Under the pieces are notes generated by a model. The model was not told where the DNA came from and searched no databases. It saw only the letters and a program-made list of their open reading frames with translations. Positions 30,547-41,335 of a DNA stretch of 64,000 bases are shown piece after piece. The position numbers and the translations under genes are program-made. The stretch lies in the NCBI RefSeq assembly GCF_910592395.1, contig NC_088322.1, forward strand, positions 15,123,431 to 15,187,430, in the 5' to 3' direction. The number at the start of each line of letters is the position of its first letter. Position 1 is the first letter of the stretch. Origin of the DNA: Lineus longissimus. Its lineage: Eukaryota > Nemertea > Pilidiophora > Heteronemertea > Lineidae.

Positions 30547-30807
30547 CTACGGAATCGTCAATCGAATACCTAAAATTTTTGAAATAGTATTTGAATAAAG
30601 TGCTGTTTTTGGCAATACGACACTCATTTGTTCATTGGTCATCTTAAAGTATTGTAGGGGTGTCGGAGCCCCTCTTGTTTCTTTTCCTATGTCTGTATAC
30701 AGTTTCTGGAAAGCTGGAGAGTCACGGAAAGCTGGAGAGTCACGGAAAGCTGGAGAGTCACGGAAAGCATGGGAATTTGAAATTTTTGATTGACTAAAGG
30801 ATGCCAT
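30547..30807 (-). CDS. 86-codon ORF with a six-residue repeat (copy B)
   Basis: Same predicted protein as at 5115-5375, including the three Phe-Arg-Asp-Ser-Pro-Ala units from the 18 bp repeat at 30708-30761. The only difference inside the ORF is one silent base. Coding status is equally uncertain. Confidence 0.25.
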   Translation of the reverse strand: MASFSQSKISNSHAFRDSPAFRDSPAFRDSPAFQKLYTDIGKETRGAPTPLQYFKMTNEQMSVVLPKTALYSNTISKILGIRLTIP

Positions 30808-31423
30808 CGCTCTTTTTGATTGTTTTTTTACTGTAGTTTTTGTCTACGTGTAAGGAATAAGGCTTCATTCCATGAATTCACAATGCACTCATCAAATTAA
30901 AGAGGATGCAATGTCAATGAGTACATACACATAACATTTAAAAGTATAATCAGTCTCGAACTCCACAACCAAGTGCGAAAGAGCAAATAGTTCACAGGGT
31001 TGTATTTGTGGCAGTTAACGCCCCCTCGGTGTCGTCGAGAAAATTTGTTTATGACCAAAAAGCGTTAATACGATCCTGGTGGTGATTTACATTTCCGAAA
31101 TTTCTGTCCGTCCGGCTTTTTGCGGTTAGATTAGACTATACCGCCTTTGAAGCTCTGTACGCGACTGTTTCCTTGAATTATGTCCGCAAATATTGTTCAA
31201 GTGCCACCTTCAGATTGGCACGTCGTGCAATCTGTTTTCGCAGATGTGATGCTAATGAAGTGGCCGACGTATACACACGCGATTGTCAGCTTTGCAATTC
31301 ATTCATGGCCACGTCATCTTAAACCAGACATAGTCCTGCTTACCCTTATGAGGTAAATTTATGAGCAAAATTTTAAACTTTCCTTTCTTCCCTGGCTTTA
31401 CTTGAGCATGTAGTCCCGAGCCA

Positions 31424-31753
31424 TCAGATGCTCGGCTCCGGCAACTTTCGGTACGAAATAGCGTCACTTCCTTTCCCACCTCCACCTCCGCCCACGTGGT
31501 GCTCGGGAGGATTTGCGCAGTGAGTAACGGAAACAGAGACGTTCATACACTCCATCGCCGCGCTCGAATCCGATTCGAACTTCATTTCCACCTTCGAAAT
31601 CTGCGAGTGGAAACTTGATCTCAACTCCGAAGGATCTCTGATGGAAGACATAGCTGTGTCGTGTATGAATGTTGTTTTTGTTGATACGAGGTGCTCCCTG
31701 CTGTCGCCGAAGGGGGAATTGGTTACGTCGATGAAGGAACAAATTGCACCCAT
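31424..31753 (-). CDS. small protein with N-myristoylation-type start (copy B)
   Basis: Same 109-residue protein as at 5992-6321, without a single amino-acid change. The donor of the untranslated first exon (31909/31908) and the acceptor at 31759/31758 are also kept. The three base differences (the codons of Val in VTNSP, Ile in SQISK and Arg in YRKLP) are all silent, whereas the overlapping antisense and other-frame ORFs do change. This pattern is expected under purifying selection. Two alternative frames here are shadows. Confidence 0.55.
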   Translation of the reverse strand: MGAICSFIDVTNSPFGDSREHLVSTKTTFIHDTAMSSIRDPSELRSSFHSQISKVEMKFESDSSAAMECMNVSVSVTHCANPPEHHVGGGGGGKGSDAISYRKLPEPSI

Positions 31754-32344
31754 TGAGTCTGAATAGAGAAAGAACATATCTAAAATTCCCTATGAATAAC
31801 TTAAGTCTGGCATGTGGTGGTCAGTGCTAGCCCTCGACCCCCTTATAACAAAAAGAACACAACAGAAAAAACTGTGTTTGTTTCACCCAAGGTGCAAATG
31901 CAACTTACCTGTTGCTAAAGACACTCGTTTTCAAAGCAGAAAACTTGAATTAAGAGCCCTTTCTAGCCTGTGTCCTATCACGCAATGAGAGAAAATATCG
32001 TCGCAGAGGTGGTGGCGTAGTTGGTGCGGTAACCTTGGTAACAAACGAACTGGGAAAAAAATCCGTTCCGTCACTTTCGCAGGAGGTGTTGATCTTCGTA
32101 TGCTAATAACCTAGATACCTGCTGCGCGTGTATATCAGTGATTGTCGAAACAAAATGTTCGAAAGCTCATATGGACGAAATCGTGCTCCAGATGGCGGTA
32201 AATATCAAAATACTTATATCGAACTCGGTCTACGTTACCACACTTGCGCGACGCGCTGCGGGAAAATATTTGTAGGCGTCGTCTTCTTTGTCAGGATCCT
32301 TATATTCCCCCATCCTTTGTAACAGTCAATTTTGAATGCTTAGC

Positions 32345-32625
32345 GCTAGTCCTATTGTAAAGTGTCAGTTTGCATGCTGACATGAAATCTTATTCTAAGG
32401 TGTAGTCAATTTTGCTTGCTGACCACAAATCTTATATTAAGGTGCAGTCACTTTGCATGCTGATCGCATATCTTATTCTAAAGTGCAGTAACATTTGCAT
32501 GCTGACCCCAAATTCTATTCTCAGAGATAATTTGTATGCTGACCTCAAGTTATTTGCATCCTTATCACTTATGCTATCATGAAGCAGCCAAATCTGAATG
32601 CTGATCACAAATCGTTTAAGAAAGT
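32345..32625. repeat. degenerate ~45-50 bp tandem array (copy B)
   Basis: Counterpart of 6925-7165 with one additional unit (around 32397-32440). The extra unit either arose in B or was lost in A by slippage or unequal pairing. Confidence 0.6.
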
Positions 32626-32815
32626 TGTCGATGTCATAACAGGTTGTTTTCAACTTATCGTTCTATTTTGAAACTGATGTTGAGCCGCTATATTTAGAGT
32701 TAATCCTTATATAGTGTTCCTAAAGCAGAGAAAACACACTTTAAACCACATTACGGGTTGGTTCAGCTATTCCGTTGATGCCATACTGGAACAGCTATAC
32801 CTAGATTTGTGAAAA

Positions 32816-32842
32816 CTAGACCTGAAGCCTCGCTGCGCGAGG
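32816..32842 (-). terminator. Helitron 3' end: hairpin plus CTAG
   Basis: The palindrome CCTCGC-TGC-GCGAGG (32828-32842) forms a 6 bp stem with a 3 base loop, and its inner edge is 12 bases from the CTAG end. This is the usual 3' stop signal of rolling-circle transposition. The next host base is T on the minus strand, as expected. Confidence 0.85.
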
Positions 32843-32906
32843 TATTTTGAGGATGGTACACGCTATGATGTAATGATTCTCATGTGTATTTACGGGTTTG
32901 GGGTAG

Positions 32907-35900
32907 TTATAATAGTTCATGGTAAACAATGTTTTTTGTGTAAGGAGCGTCGTCTGCTTCGATGAGCACTTTGACATCAGCTGCTCTCTTTCCTCTGGAG
33001 AAGGCTGTGTAGAGTTGACCATGTGCAAAGACAGGGTTGGGAAGGTAGATTCCTACGCGGTCATTTTCCTGGCCTTGGCCCTTGTTGATTGTCACTGCCC
33101 ATGATAGTCTAATGGGGAACTGTCGTCTGACGATAGTGAAAGGGAAGTCATCGCCTGATCTGTCATGGTGTGGAATTCTTGGTAAGAAAACTCTGAGGCC
33201 GTTATTAATGCCAGTTGACACTTGACACTCGATGGTTCTTTGCATCATCTTGATGACAGTCATCCTGGTTCCATTCCTGAGACTGCAGCTTGGTCCACCT
33301 TGTAGATTTCTGAGCAGCATGACAGGGCAGCCAACTTTGAGTTTGAGTTCATGGTCAGGTAGTCCTGAGGGTGTCAAGCTGTTGAGGTATTCGGTAGGAA
33401 TGGCTTCTTTATGCTGATCTTCGTGAATGGAGTCAGCCGAGAGGTATGTAGTTGTTACTCCTGGGAACTTTGCAAGACATTGGTCATTGAGGTGATGTAC
33501 ATTTTTGTTCAGTGGAGTGTAGATTGTACCTGCTGTAAGGTTTTGAGCATTGCCACATCCATGGTCGAGGTCAGGGAAGATTGCATCAATGAGTTCTTGT
33601 GTTGTGTCAAGTAGATGTTTTTCTGGTATTTGTATCATGTTGTCTCCAATGCTTTCGTGTAATTCCTCTTGTCCGTCTCCGAGTCGGAGTAGGTATTCGG
33701 AGAAGTCCACTTCTTGAGCATCTGTTCTCATGTTGACCGTTAACTTGTGCTTTGTCATGATGTGATACAGGGGACTAAACTGGATGCACGCGCGAACAAT
33801 CTGTGGTCTTCCGGCTTTCTTTACGACAGGAGGGGTTTGTCGGGGGTCACCACCTAATAGTACAACGATGCCTCCCCATGGATCCTGACATTGCATTATG
33901 TCCCTTAGTGTCCTTTCAACGCACTCGATGTTGTATCTGTGAACACTGAAGATTTCATCCCAAATTATCAAGCTGGTGTTCTTGATGAGGCTGGCTAGAG
34001 CTGATTGTGCTTTGATATTACAGGTGGAATCCTCCATTATAGGTATTGGTATTTTGAACCTGCTGTGTGCAGTTCTTCCTCCAATGAGGTTTTGGGCAGC
34101 AAGGCCAGTGCTGGCAACGTTGAGGACAATGAGCCCCTCAGGTCTTATTTTGGCAGCGATGAGTTTCATGGTGAAAGTTTTGCCGTATCCTCCTGGTGAA
34201 TTCAGGACAAATTGTTTTGTTATGTTGTCTTCGGGTTGAGAATGGACTGCGAGTTGTATTAGGTTGAAAAGTTCTGCCTGTTTCTCATTTATGGAGGGGT
34301 AATCCTTGTGGAATATGCTTGCCTGTTCATATTTGTCGTAGATTTCGTCTTTAAGGAGCATTGCAACTTTCTCTTCCTCTGTCAAGGGATTGGGTTGGGG
34401 CATTCCGTCGATATTAGCGAGGCTTCCGCCCATCAGAGACAATTCTTCATTCAAGGACGTTAGTAACCTGTCGTGTATAGTTTGGGCGTTGACTTTATCA
34501 CGCGTACAGTTACGAAGTTGCATCTCTTGATATACGATATCTTCCGACATGTCTGTGAAGAACTTGTCATACAGTGTCTTGGGTACTGTGGGACTGCAGT
34601 ATTGAAGAATGACAGCAAAGGTGGCACGGATTTGTTTCCCTGTTCCGTATTGCGATACTTCCATCAAGGCAACAGTCCACTCACTGTCATCCTCAAGAAG
34701 GCCCATGGCTAAGGCTGTTTCCTTGAAGGTGTTGTATTCGTGTTCTTGGTAATTGCGAAGGTCATCATACGAAGTGGGGCCTTTGATGTGGCCGAGGAGT
34801 AACTTCAGATAGAATCGTTCACCTTGGATAGGACATACATTATTGATTCTTCCGATTGACCTTGGAACTTCTCCGGATGCCAATGGAGTGGCTCTCTTCT
34901 TCCAGGTATGGTTAGGTTGCCACGTGTAATGCTCAGGAATGTCTGCGTATAGATATTCTCTGGCATCCGGATCATTCTGGTTCAATTTGAAGAAGGCCAT
35001 GAGTGTAGTGTCTTTCATGGTGTCCAATGCTTCTTCAGCCATGTCTTCTTTGAAGATGACGTTTTGCTGATCTTGCAAGTGTATGGCGAGGGACTGAACT
35101 GCTGGATACCTGTCTTGGATACTGTATTCCATGGTCCTCCAGTGGGCATCATATGCATCAATACTTCTGGCATTGATGAATTGAGCTATCTCATCTTTGT
35201 CTTGTACTTGTTGTCCTTGGATGCCGACAGTGGCAACATCTGAACCCTTGTGAACATACTTGTAGATGTACTTGATTGTGTGGAATGAGCCGACGTATTC
35301 AACGTTAATGTGAGCCACCATCTTTAGGAGTAAGTACTTATTGTGGGGAACAACCCAGCGGTTGTCGTATGTGAAGTTGTTCTTTTGAATAGTTCGGCCA
35401 TTATCTGGTCTTTTGTAGATAGGATATCCGTGACCGTCAGCAGGAAGCGTTGTTTCATCATTGAAGTTCTTTGGGTATCCAAATCTACATTTGCCATCGA
35501 TCATACAGGGGGCATTTGGAAAGGCGGGACCACATGGTCCATGAAGCATGAAGTTGGTGACGATTTCATACAGCTTAGGTTCGTTGTGTAGGTCCGGGAT
35601 TTGGGCCTGGATGATGTTGTCGATGTCATCTACTGTGATTGTCTCTTGCAGGAGCAGAAGGATATGGGCATGCTTCATTCCTCTGAATTGTCCTTCGATA
35701 ACATGGAGTCTCGCTTTGACAGTACCAAGGACACCGTGTTTGAAATCAGCAATGAGCTCGTTGAGACTGTGCTGAAAGATTCGGTTGACGATATCTGGTC
35801 TGTCGGAAGGTTGCTGCCCAGGGAAGAGATTGTTTGTGACAGCAGTCCATCGGGGGTTGGCGGTGAAAGTGATGAACAGGTCAAACTTCCGGAATTTTCT

Positions 35901-38900
35901 GGCTATGGCGAGGGCATCTAGATAGTGTTTGTACATGTACCGTGGACTTCCCGTGAAGGATGATGGAAGGACTGTGAGCTGTCCCAGTCTTTGCAGTTCA
36001 GTTTGCTCAGTGTTGTTTCTGGCTTGGCTGAGAGCATCAGCTAGACCTCTGTACTGTTCCACTCGGAGGCTGTCCTGGTTATACTTGATGTACTGTAAAC
36101 GTTCTTTTTCTATTTTCTGCCACTGGTCACAAAGGTACTCCTGTGCAAGTCTCTTGGCTTTGTGGAGAGTATTGAAGCTGCCGTCCCTGACCTGGAGATG
36201 GAAACGGAAGAACTGAAGGGCTGTTAGCTTCTTGCCATTGGATTTTGTGAGGTTGCATTCGAAGCTGAAGCCACTTTCACCATGAGGCATTATGAGAGGG
36301 TAGGAGGTTGGGTCGTACATAGGATGTTGTTCATTAATGTGGATGGTGTCATTCTGTTTTGGATGGCAGCTGCTGTCTCGGTAAATGACGACATCTCTTG
36401 GTTCAGTGTGCTCGCCTGGTGCCAGGAAGACGATATCTGGTACATCAGGGTTGTGGTGCTTTCTAGTGGCTCCGATAGATCCTTTAGCTTTGAAAACCAT
36501 CCTAAGGTCTTTGTGTGGGTTTTCTTGAAAGACTTTGGCAGCATTCTTGTAAATGTGGACATAAGGATTGACAGAGGAGAGTTCTGATTGGATGACAGTT
36601 AGAATTGTCTTATCAATGGACCCAGCACCCTTGGAAATGTTCATTCGGGTGTTAGTTTCATGTTCCTGGTCATACACGAATATTTGTGAGAACTTTGGGG
36701 TTTGTCCGGACAAAGGGAAGAGATTGGGTGTGAGATGGTACATCTGGCCACTGATTTTAAAGGTTTGGGGGCCACGGCCACGTCCGTGGTAGTCCTCAAC
36801 TTTTCCTGTGAAGTTTTTTGATGACATGGAGACCAAGTTATTATACTGTCGTATGTTCTGCAGGAAATTTGGGGAATTAAACAATGTCTGAAGAGCAGGT
36901 GTTGGATTTGCGAAGGGTTTGAGTTTTATTGTTCCATAGTCACAACACTTTGAAAACACTTTCATTGGTCTGTTATCGAGGATTATGATTTTGCTAGATT
37001 CCCAGGGGAACATGAGAGCCTTGCAGTTGGCACATTGCTCAGTCATGTTGGGAATACTATCAATGAAAGATGTGGCAGTAGTTTTCTCTTCTGGCGGAGT
37101 CCAGGCCATCTTGTATTTTGGAGCGAGTTGTCTCTTTCTTGTTGATTGCTGGTACTTCTTTCGTTGGACAGCATAATCTGGTGTGAGTTTTTTTAGTTTT
37201 GCTGCAGCTAATGCTTTTGGCGTTCTGATTCTTTCTGCATCCCTCTCCTTCCTAATGGTCAACGCTTGCTGACGATGGTGTTGTAGTAACCGGAGTTCGT
37301 CAGGATCAGGCTCCAGAGTGCACATGACACCTATGGGTTGACTGTGACCCATGTATGGACGGCCACACTTGGAGCATCGCAATATCCTGTAAATGGAAGA
37401 GGGGTAAGTTGAGATGATTGCCAGAAGTTTGTCCGAAATCTCTTGGAAAAGATAGTGGTGACACACAGCATAATGGGTCCACGTCCAAAATAACTGGACG
37501 TCCTGAAATTTAAACTGGACGTTTCAACCTAATGACTGTCTTACCTTTTGGCATCTTGTTGTTGGTGTTTGATCGTTTCAGCTGTTGCCTCTGAATCGTG
37601 GTCAAGTGTGGACAGTGTGGCCTTAGGAGGAGGGCACTGTTCTGAAAATATGAAGAGGCATTGATATGCAGATGACTATTTATAGAAAATTCCGATGATT
37701 CAGCATTTGATTGAAAATTTACATGATTCAGCATATTCAGGATGCTTACCGATGTGATTAATTGCAAGTTTGTTGCGTTTGGCTGTGGTTAGTGCATCAG
37801 GAAGTCTGTTTCGTTTTCGTCTATGGGCTTCTGGCGTTCTCTGTCTTTCTGCATCCCTCTTCTTCCTGAGCTCCTTCCTAACAGCCAATGCTTGCTGACG
37901 ATGGTGTTGTAGCAAGTGGAGTTGTTCAGGATCAGGCTCCAGAGTACACATAACACCTCTGGGTAGACTGTGACCCATGTATGGACGGCCGCACTTGGAG
38001 CATCGCAATATCCTGTAAATGGAAAAGGTTATAAAGAAAAGGTTATAAAGATTAGTGAAGATAAAAGTTTGAGAGTGCGCACCCGGACCTTCGGACTTGG
38101 ATAACTTTCTAAATCGAATGACCTTTACTAAATTACCTTTTGGGATGTTCCTGGGGTTGGTGTTTGATCATTTCAGCTGGAGCCTCTGCGACTGTGGTGG
38201 ACAGTGTGGCCTTAGTAGTAGTAGTAGTAATAGGCGGCGGCGGCGGCGACGGGCTAAGGGACTGTTCTGAAAATGAGGCAATAGATATGCATTTATATGA
38301 TCTGAAAATGACACTACTGATATGCACGTCGGAAAAAATTGGAACGTCCATTAAAATGGGGACCATCTACAAATTTAGGAACCATCTACAAACTTTAGAG
38401 ACCATCTACAAATTTAGGGACCGTCTACAAATTTAGGGACCGTCTACAAATTTAGAGATCGTCTACAAATTTAGGGACCGTCTACAAATTTAGGGACCGT
38501 CTACAAATTTAGGGACCGTCTACAAATTTAGGGACCGTCTACAAATTTAGGGACAGTCTACAAATTTAGGGACCGTCTTCAAATTTAGGGACCGTCTACA
38601 AATTTAGGGACCGTCTACAAATTTAGGGACCGTCTACAAATTTAGGGACCGTCTACAAATTTAGGGACCGTCTACAAATTTGGGGACCGTCTACAAATTT
38701 AGGGACCGTCTACAAATTTAGGGACCGTCTTCAAATTTAGGGACCGTCTACAAATTTAGGGACCGTCTACAAATTTAGGGACCGTCTACAAATTTAAGGG
38801 ACCATCTACAATTTAGAGACCATCTGCAAATTTAGGGACCATCTACAAATTGGAACATCCATTAAAATATAGACTATCCGCAAATTTAGGGACATATCAA

Positions 38901-39288
38901 TAAAGACACAAAAATTGGCACGTCCATTAGGCCTCTATTGGAATGTCTATTAAAATAGGGATTCATCTAGAAATTTAGGAACAGACCAATCTTTGTGACG
39001 CCTATTTACATAGGAACCCATCCCATAATAATAGCGAGGGACCCATCCTGAAATGACGTACCGATTCGACATCGAGAAAATGACACTTTCCCCAAGTTTA
39101 GTGCATAGGAACGTTCCAAAAAATAACATACTCCCCAACTGCATAGGAACGTTCCAAAAATATAACACATCCCCTACTGTCTGAGTGCTGAGCCATCCAT
39201 TGGATAGAAATTCACATTTACATGAGCAGAGCATCTTATTCTTACCTTTGTTGTTATTCATGTGTGTGTCTAGTACTGTCAGGTCCAT
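32907..39288 (-). CDS. Helitron RepHel protein, five exons
   Basis: Proposed exons, all in matching phase: 39246-39288 (ATG, donor GTAAGA), 38137-38266, 37750-38012, 37545-37641 and 32907-37386, giving about 1,670 residues. The N-terminal exons form a duplicated module, each with a linker and a C-x2-C-x6-H-x7-C motif. The large exon has the Rep HUH region: FITFTANPRW, the H-A-H of RGMKHAHI (about 35663-35675) and the tyrosine box YIYKYVHKG (about 35246-35275). The Pif1-type helicase follows: Walker A PGGYGKT (about 34178-34195), IIWDE (about 33955-33970), GGDPRQTPPV, LLRNL...RNGTRM and INKGQGQ near the C-terminus. Rep nicks and joins DNA; the helicase unwinds it. All key residues are present and no stop or frameshift was found. 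The start of the large exon frame at 37466 is GTG, so splicing is needed. Confidence 0.85.
37211..38266 (-). repeat. duplicated two-exon module in the Helitron gene
   Basis: Unit 2 (37750-38012 plus 38137-38266) and unit 1 (about 37211-37386 plus 37545-37641) match at the DNA level in exons, introns and splice sites. Each has an exon rich in Pro/Thr ending AAAAG|GTAA and an exon starting GATATTGCG that encodes RCSKCGRPYMGH. Because both introns have the same phase, the duplication keeps the reading frame. Confidence 0.8.
38361..38851. repeat. 19 bp minisatellite in the Helitron, about 26 copies
   Basis: The unit CCGTCTACAAATTTAGGGA repeats without spacers, with a few variants (CCATCTAC, CCGTCTTC, CAGTCTAC) that are most common at the two ends. 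It lies in the first intron of the Helitron gene (38267-39245). Degenerate pieces continue to about 38960. Confidence 0.95.
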
Positions 39289-39401
39289 AGTCTTGCATAA
39301 ATGTCCATTGTCTTCAGAAAATCATCATCAGGAAATTCAGAAATCAATTAAAATAGGTGCTACATTGTGCAAGTACCATAGCAGTTTGGGTTTAGTTCCA
39401 A

Positions 39402-39663
39402 ATGGAGGAGGATGTTTAGAGTTTTTAGTTTTTAGTTCCTCTTAATGTAAGCAGATGGCAGCAGTATTTGGGTGAGCATTTGGTGAGGTATGGAGGAGGA
39501 TGTTTAGAGTTTTTAGTTTTTAGTTCCTCTTAATGTAAGCAGATGGCAGCAGTATTTGGGTGAGCATTTGGTGAGGTATGGAGGAGGATGTTTGAGTTTT
39601 TAGTTTTTAGTTCCTCTTAATGTAAGCAGATGGCAGCAGTATGGGTGAGCATTTGGTGAGGTA
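39402..39663. repeat. 88 bp x 3 tandem repeat at the Helitron 5' end
   Basis: Copies start at 39402, 39490 and 39578; the third has small deletions. They lie between the element's 5' end and the ATG of its gene, so they may carry promoter or Rep-binding sites, but nothing shows that directly. Confidence 0.9.
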
Positions 39664-39906
39664 TCATGTCTACTTTATAGAATGGGGGGATTAGGCTACA
39701 ATACGAGCAGAGAGAATGAGACGACATCACGTTAATTGACAGCGCAGAATATTCAGGTCCTGAAGTTGATAGTATTTATTGTACGACTTGCATCAATTCG
39801 ATCGCAGGTGAAAAGTGACAGTCGACTAGTTTAAAGCGAAACATGCCCTTTTAAAAAAGTGAGAAGTTCTCTGCATTGAGCAAATGAAAAAAACAAAGGA
39901 GCCGTC

Positions 39907-41040
39907 ATGACGACTTCGGTACTAAGACAATACGTAAGTGATTCAGGTCGTCACGAGACGTCAACACCACTCGCTGTGGAAATCTACAGTTTCATTCAAG
40001 GATACGTCATCCCTGTGATTCTTCTTATTGGTATCATGGGAAACACTCTCTCCCTGTTAGTCTTCATCAGGACCAGGAAACGCGCCGATGCAGCAGTCCA
40101 GTACCTCAGCACCATCGCAATCTCCGACACAGGGTTTATCATTTTCCTTGGATTGACGTACTGGATGACATATGGCCTTTCCTACGTGACTGGTGGTGCC
40201 CATTCATATAAGCTGGTCACTCACTCGAATGCATCGTGTAAAATCATGGGGTTTCTAAGACACGTGTGGGAAATTGTTTCAGCGTGGGCTATAGTTGCTT
40301 TCACTTTAGAACGAGTTTACATCGTGTGGTTCCCTTTAAAACGGGCAGACATAACTACAAGAAAACGAACGGTTATAATAATGACAATTTGGTCATTGTC
40401 TGCCTGTCTGAGTATCCATCGATTGGTTCTAAATCAAGTGTTCAGAGAATCCTCTTCGGCGTCTTGCTCGTACAATACTCCACTGACAGTCACGTTTTCG
40501 ATCCTTATGTACGACATTACCGTTTATAACTATCTTCCGTGCTTCCTCATATTTGTTGCGAATATTCTGATCCTCTGTGGGATACGACGGGCAACTGTAT
40601 CGATGGATTCTAAAATTGTGAATTCGAGAAAACAAACAAATGATAGTCGTTTGATTGTGTCTCTGCTGTTTATCTCAACTCTGTATGTCGTGTTCATGAC
40701 ACCAGTGTCCGTGTCGGTCAAGCACTATCTCCGCTATTTAAAATCTACAGAAATCGTAGACCCGGAATATCTTAAACTTCTGTTCTACGTCTTAACGTAT
40801 CTTGATCAGTTCAATTTGCTGAATTATTGCTTCAATTTCGTCATATACGGGTGTACCTTACCATTTTACCGGAAAGAAGTGTATAAAATGATGTCACTGC
40901 GCATGTGCACAGCTGTTGATAAAGTAAGAGGAGCAGCTACAAGGTCAACAACAGTGGGGTCATTCGAAATTAGACGTAGGGACAAATTCCAACAATTTAA
41001 CGACCAAGGTGACTCAACTTTGATGAATCAGTCAAAGTGA
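39907..41040 (+). CDS. single-exon class A GPCR 2 (copy B)
   Basis: Full-length counterpart of 7560-8690, 377 residues. Differences lie in the N-terminus (one added residue), TM1 (Gly to Thr after GN), the first extracellular side (Gln to Lys), TM3 (Ala to Val), TM4 (Ala to Thr), TM5 (Met to Ile) and the third extracellular loop (Thr to Lys, His to Arg, Lys to Glu). About seven further changes are silent. Charge changes on the outer side could alter ligand preference, which is inference. The Helitron ends only about 215 bp upstream of the start, so the promoter of this copy may be changed. Confidence 0.9.
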   Translation: MTTSVLRQYVSDSGRHETSTPLAVEIYSFIQGYVIPVILLIGIMGNTLSLLVFIRTRKRADAAVQYLSTIAISDTGFIIFLGLTYWMTYGLSYVTGGAHSYKLVTHSNASCKIMGFLRHVWEIVSAWAIVAFTLERVYIVWFPLKRADITTRKRTVIIMTIWSLSACLSIHRLVLNQVFRESSSASCSYNTPLTVTFSILMYDITVYNYLPCFLIFVANILILCGIRRATVSMDSKIVNSRKQTNDSRLIVSLLFISTLYVVFMTPVSVSVKHYLRYLKSTEIVDPEYLKLLFYVLTYLDQFNLLNYCFNFVIYGCTLPFYRKEVYKMMSLRMCTAVDKVRGAATRSTTVGSFEIRRRDKFQQFNDQGDSTLMNQSK

Positions 41041-41142
41041 CAGCGGATAAAATGTGTGAAACCATGTATTTTCTCACCTATCTCCACCCCGTCCCCTACA
41101 CACACACGGGAACGCACGCTTTTGCAAACGGGCCTCCAATTT

Positions 41143-41331
41143 GTTACCCGTTCCAGCAAAACCAGTCGCATGTCCCTCTGAGCTTGGCAGGTTGAGACGG
41201 ACTGTTTGTTCATTTCACTATTGTCTGCCTTCTGTGAAGTCTGACGACATCAATTTCTTCTATTATCTCCAGGTGTCATCCTAGGCTCATCTTATTAGCG
41301 ACATGCGACTGGTTTTGCTAGAACGGGTCAC
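41143..41331. mobile_element. 189 bp MITE with ~32 bp terminal inverted repeats
   Basis: The ends GTTACCCGTTCCAGCAAAAC... and its reverse complement match at about 30 of 32 positions. ATTT flanks both sides (41139-41142 and 41332-41335) and is single in copy A (CCAATTTACCC near 8800). This is a clear non-autonomous DNA transposon insertion in copy B, downstream of GPCR 2. No ORF. Superfamily not determined. Confidence 0.85.
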
Positions 41332-41335
41332 ATTT

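Larger units (their letters stand above)
32816..39690 (-). mobile_element. Helitron, apparently full length and intact
   Basis: The insertion splits the A|T of GTGAAAA|TTACAAT, seen whole in copy A at 7353/7354. Read on the minus strand the element begins TC at 39690-39689 and ends CTAG at 32819-32816, as Helitrons do, and needs no target duplication. A GC-rich hairpin lies just inside the 3' end. On the right side four extra bases (around 39693-39697) separate the TC end from the old flank, so that border is exact only to a few bases. The single large gene encodes Rep and helicase domains. Internal tandem repeats sit near the 5' end. Since copy A lacks it, the insertion is younger than the duplication. 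Confidence 0.9.

Noticed and set aside
37387-37466. GTG-started N-terminal extension of the large Helitron frame
   Set aside because: A clear acceptor lies at 37387/37386 and joins in phase with the upstream exons; the extension is intron read through.
38361-38851. Regular 19 bp repeats resembling a CRISPR array
   Set aside because: The units follow directly without spacers, lie in an intron of a eukaryotic Helitron and have no cas genes nearby. It is a minisatellite.
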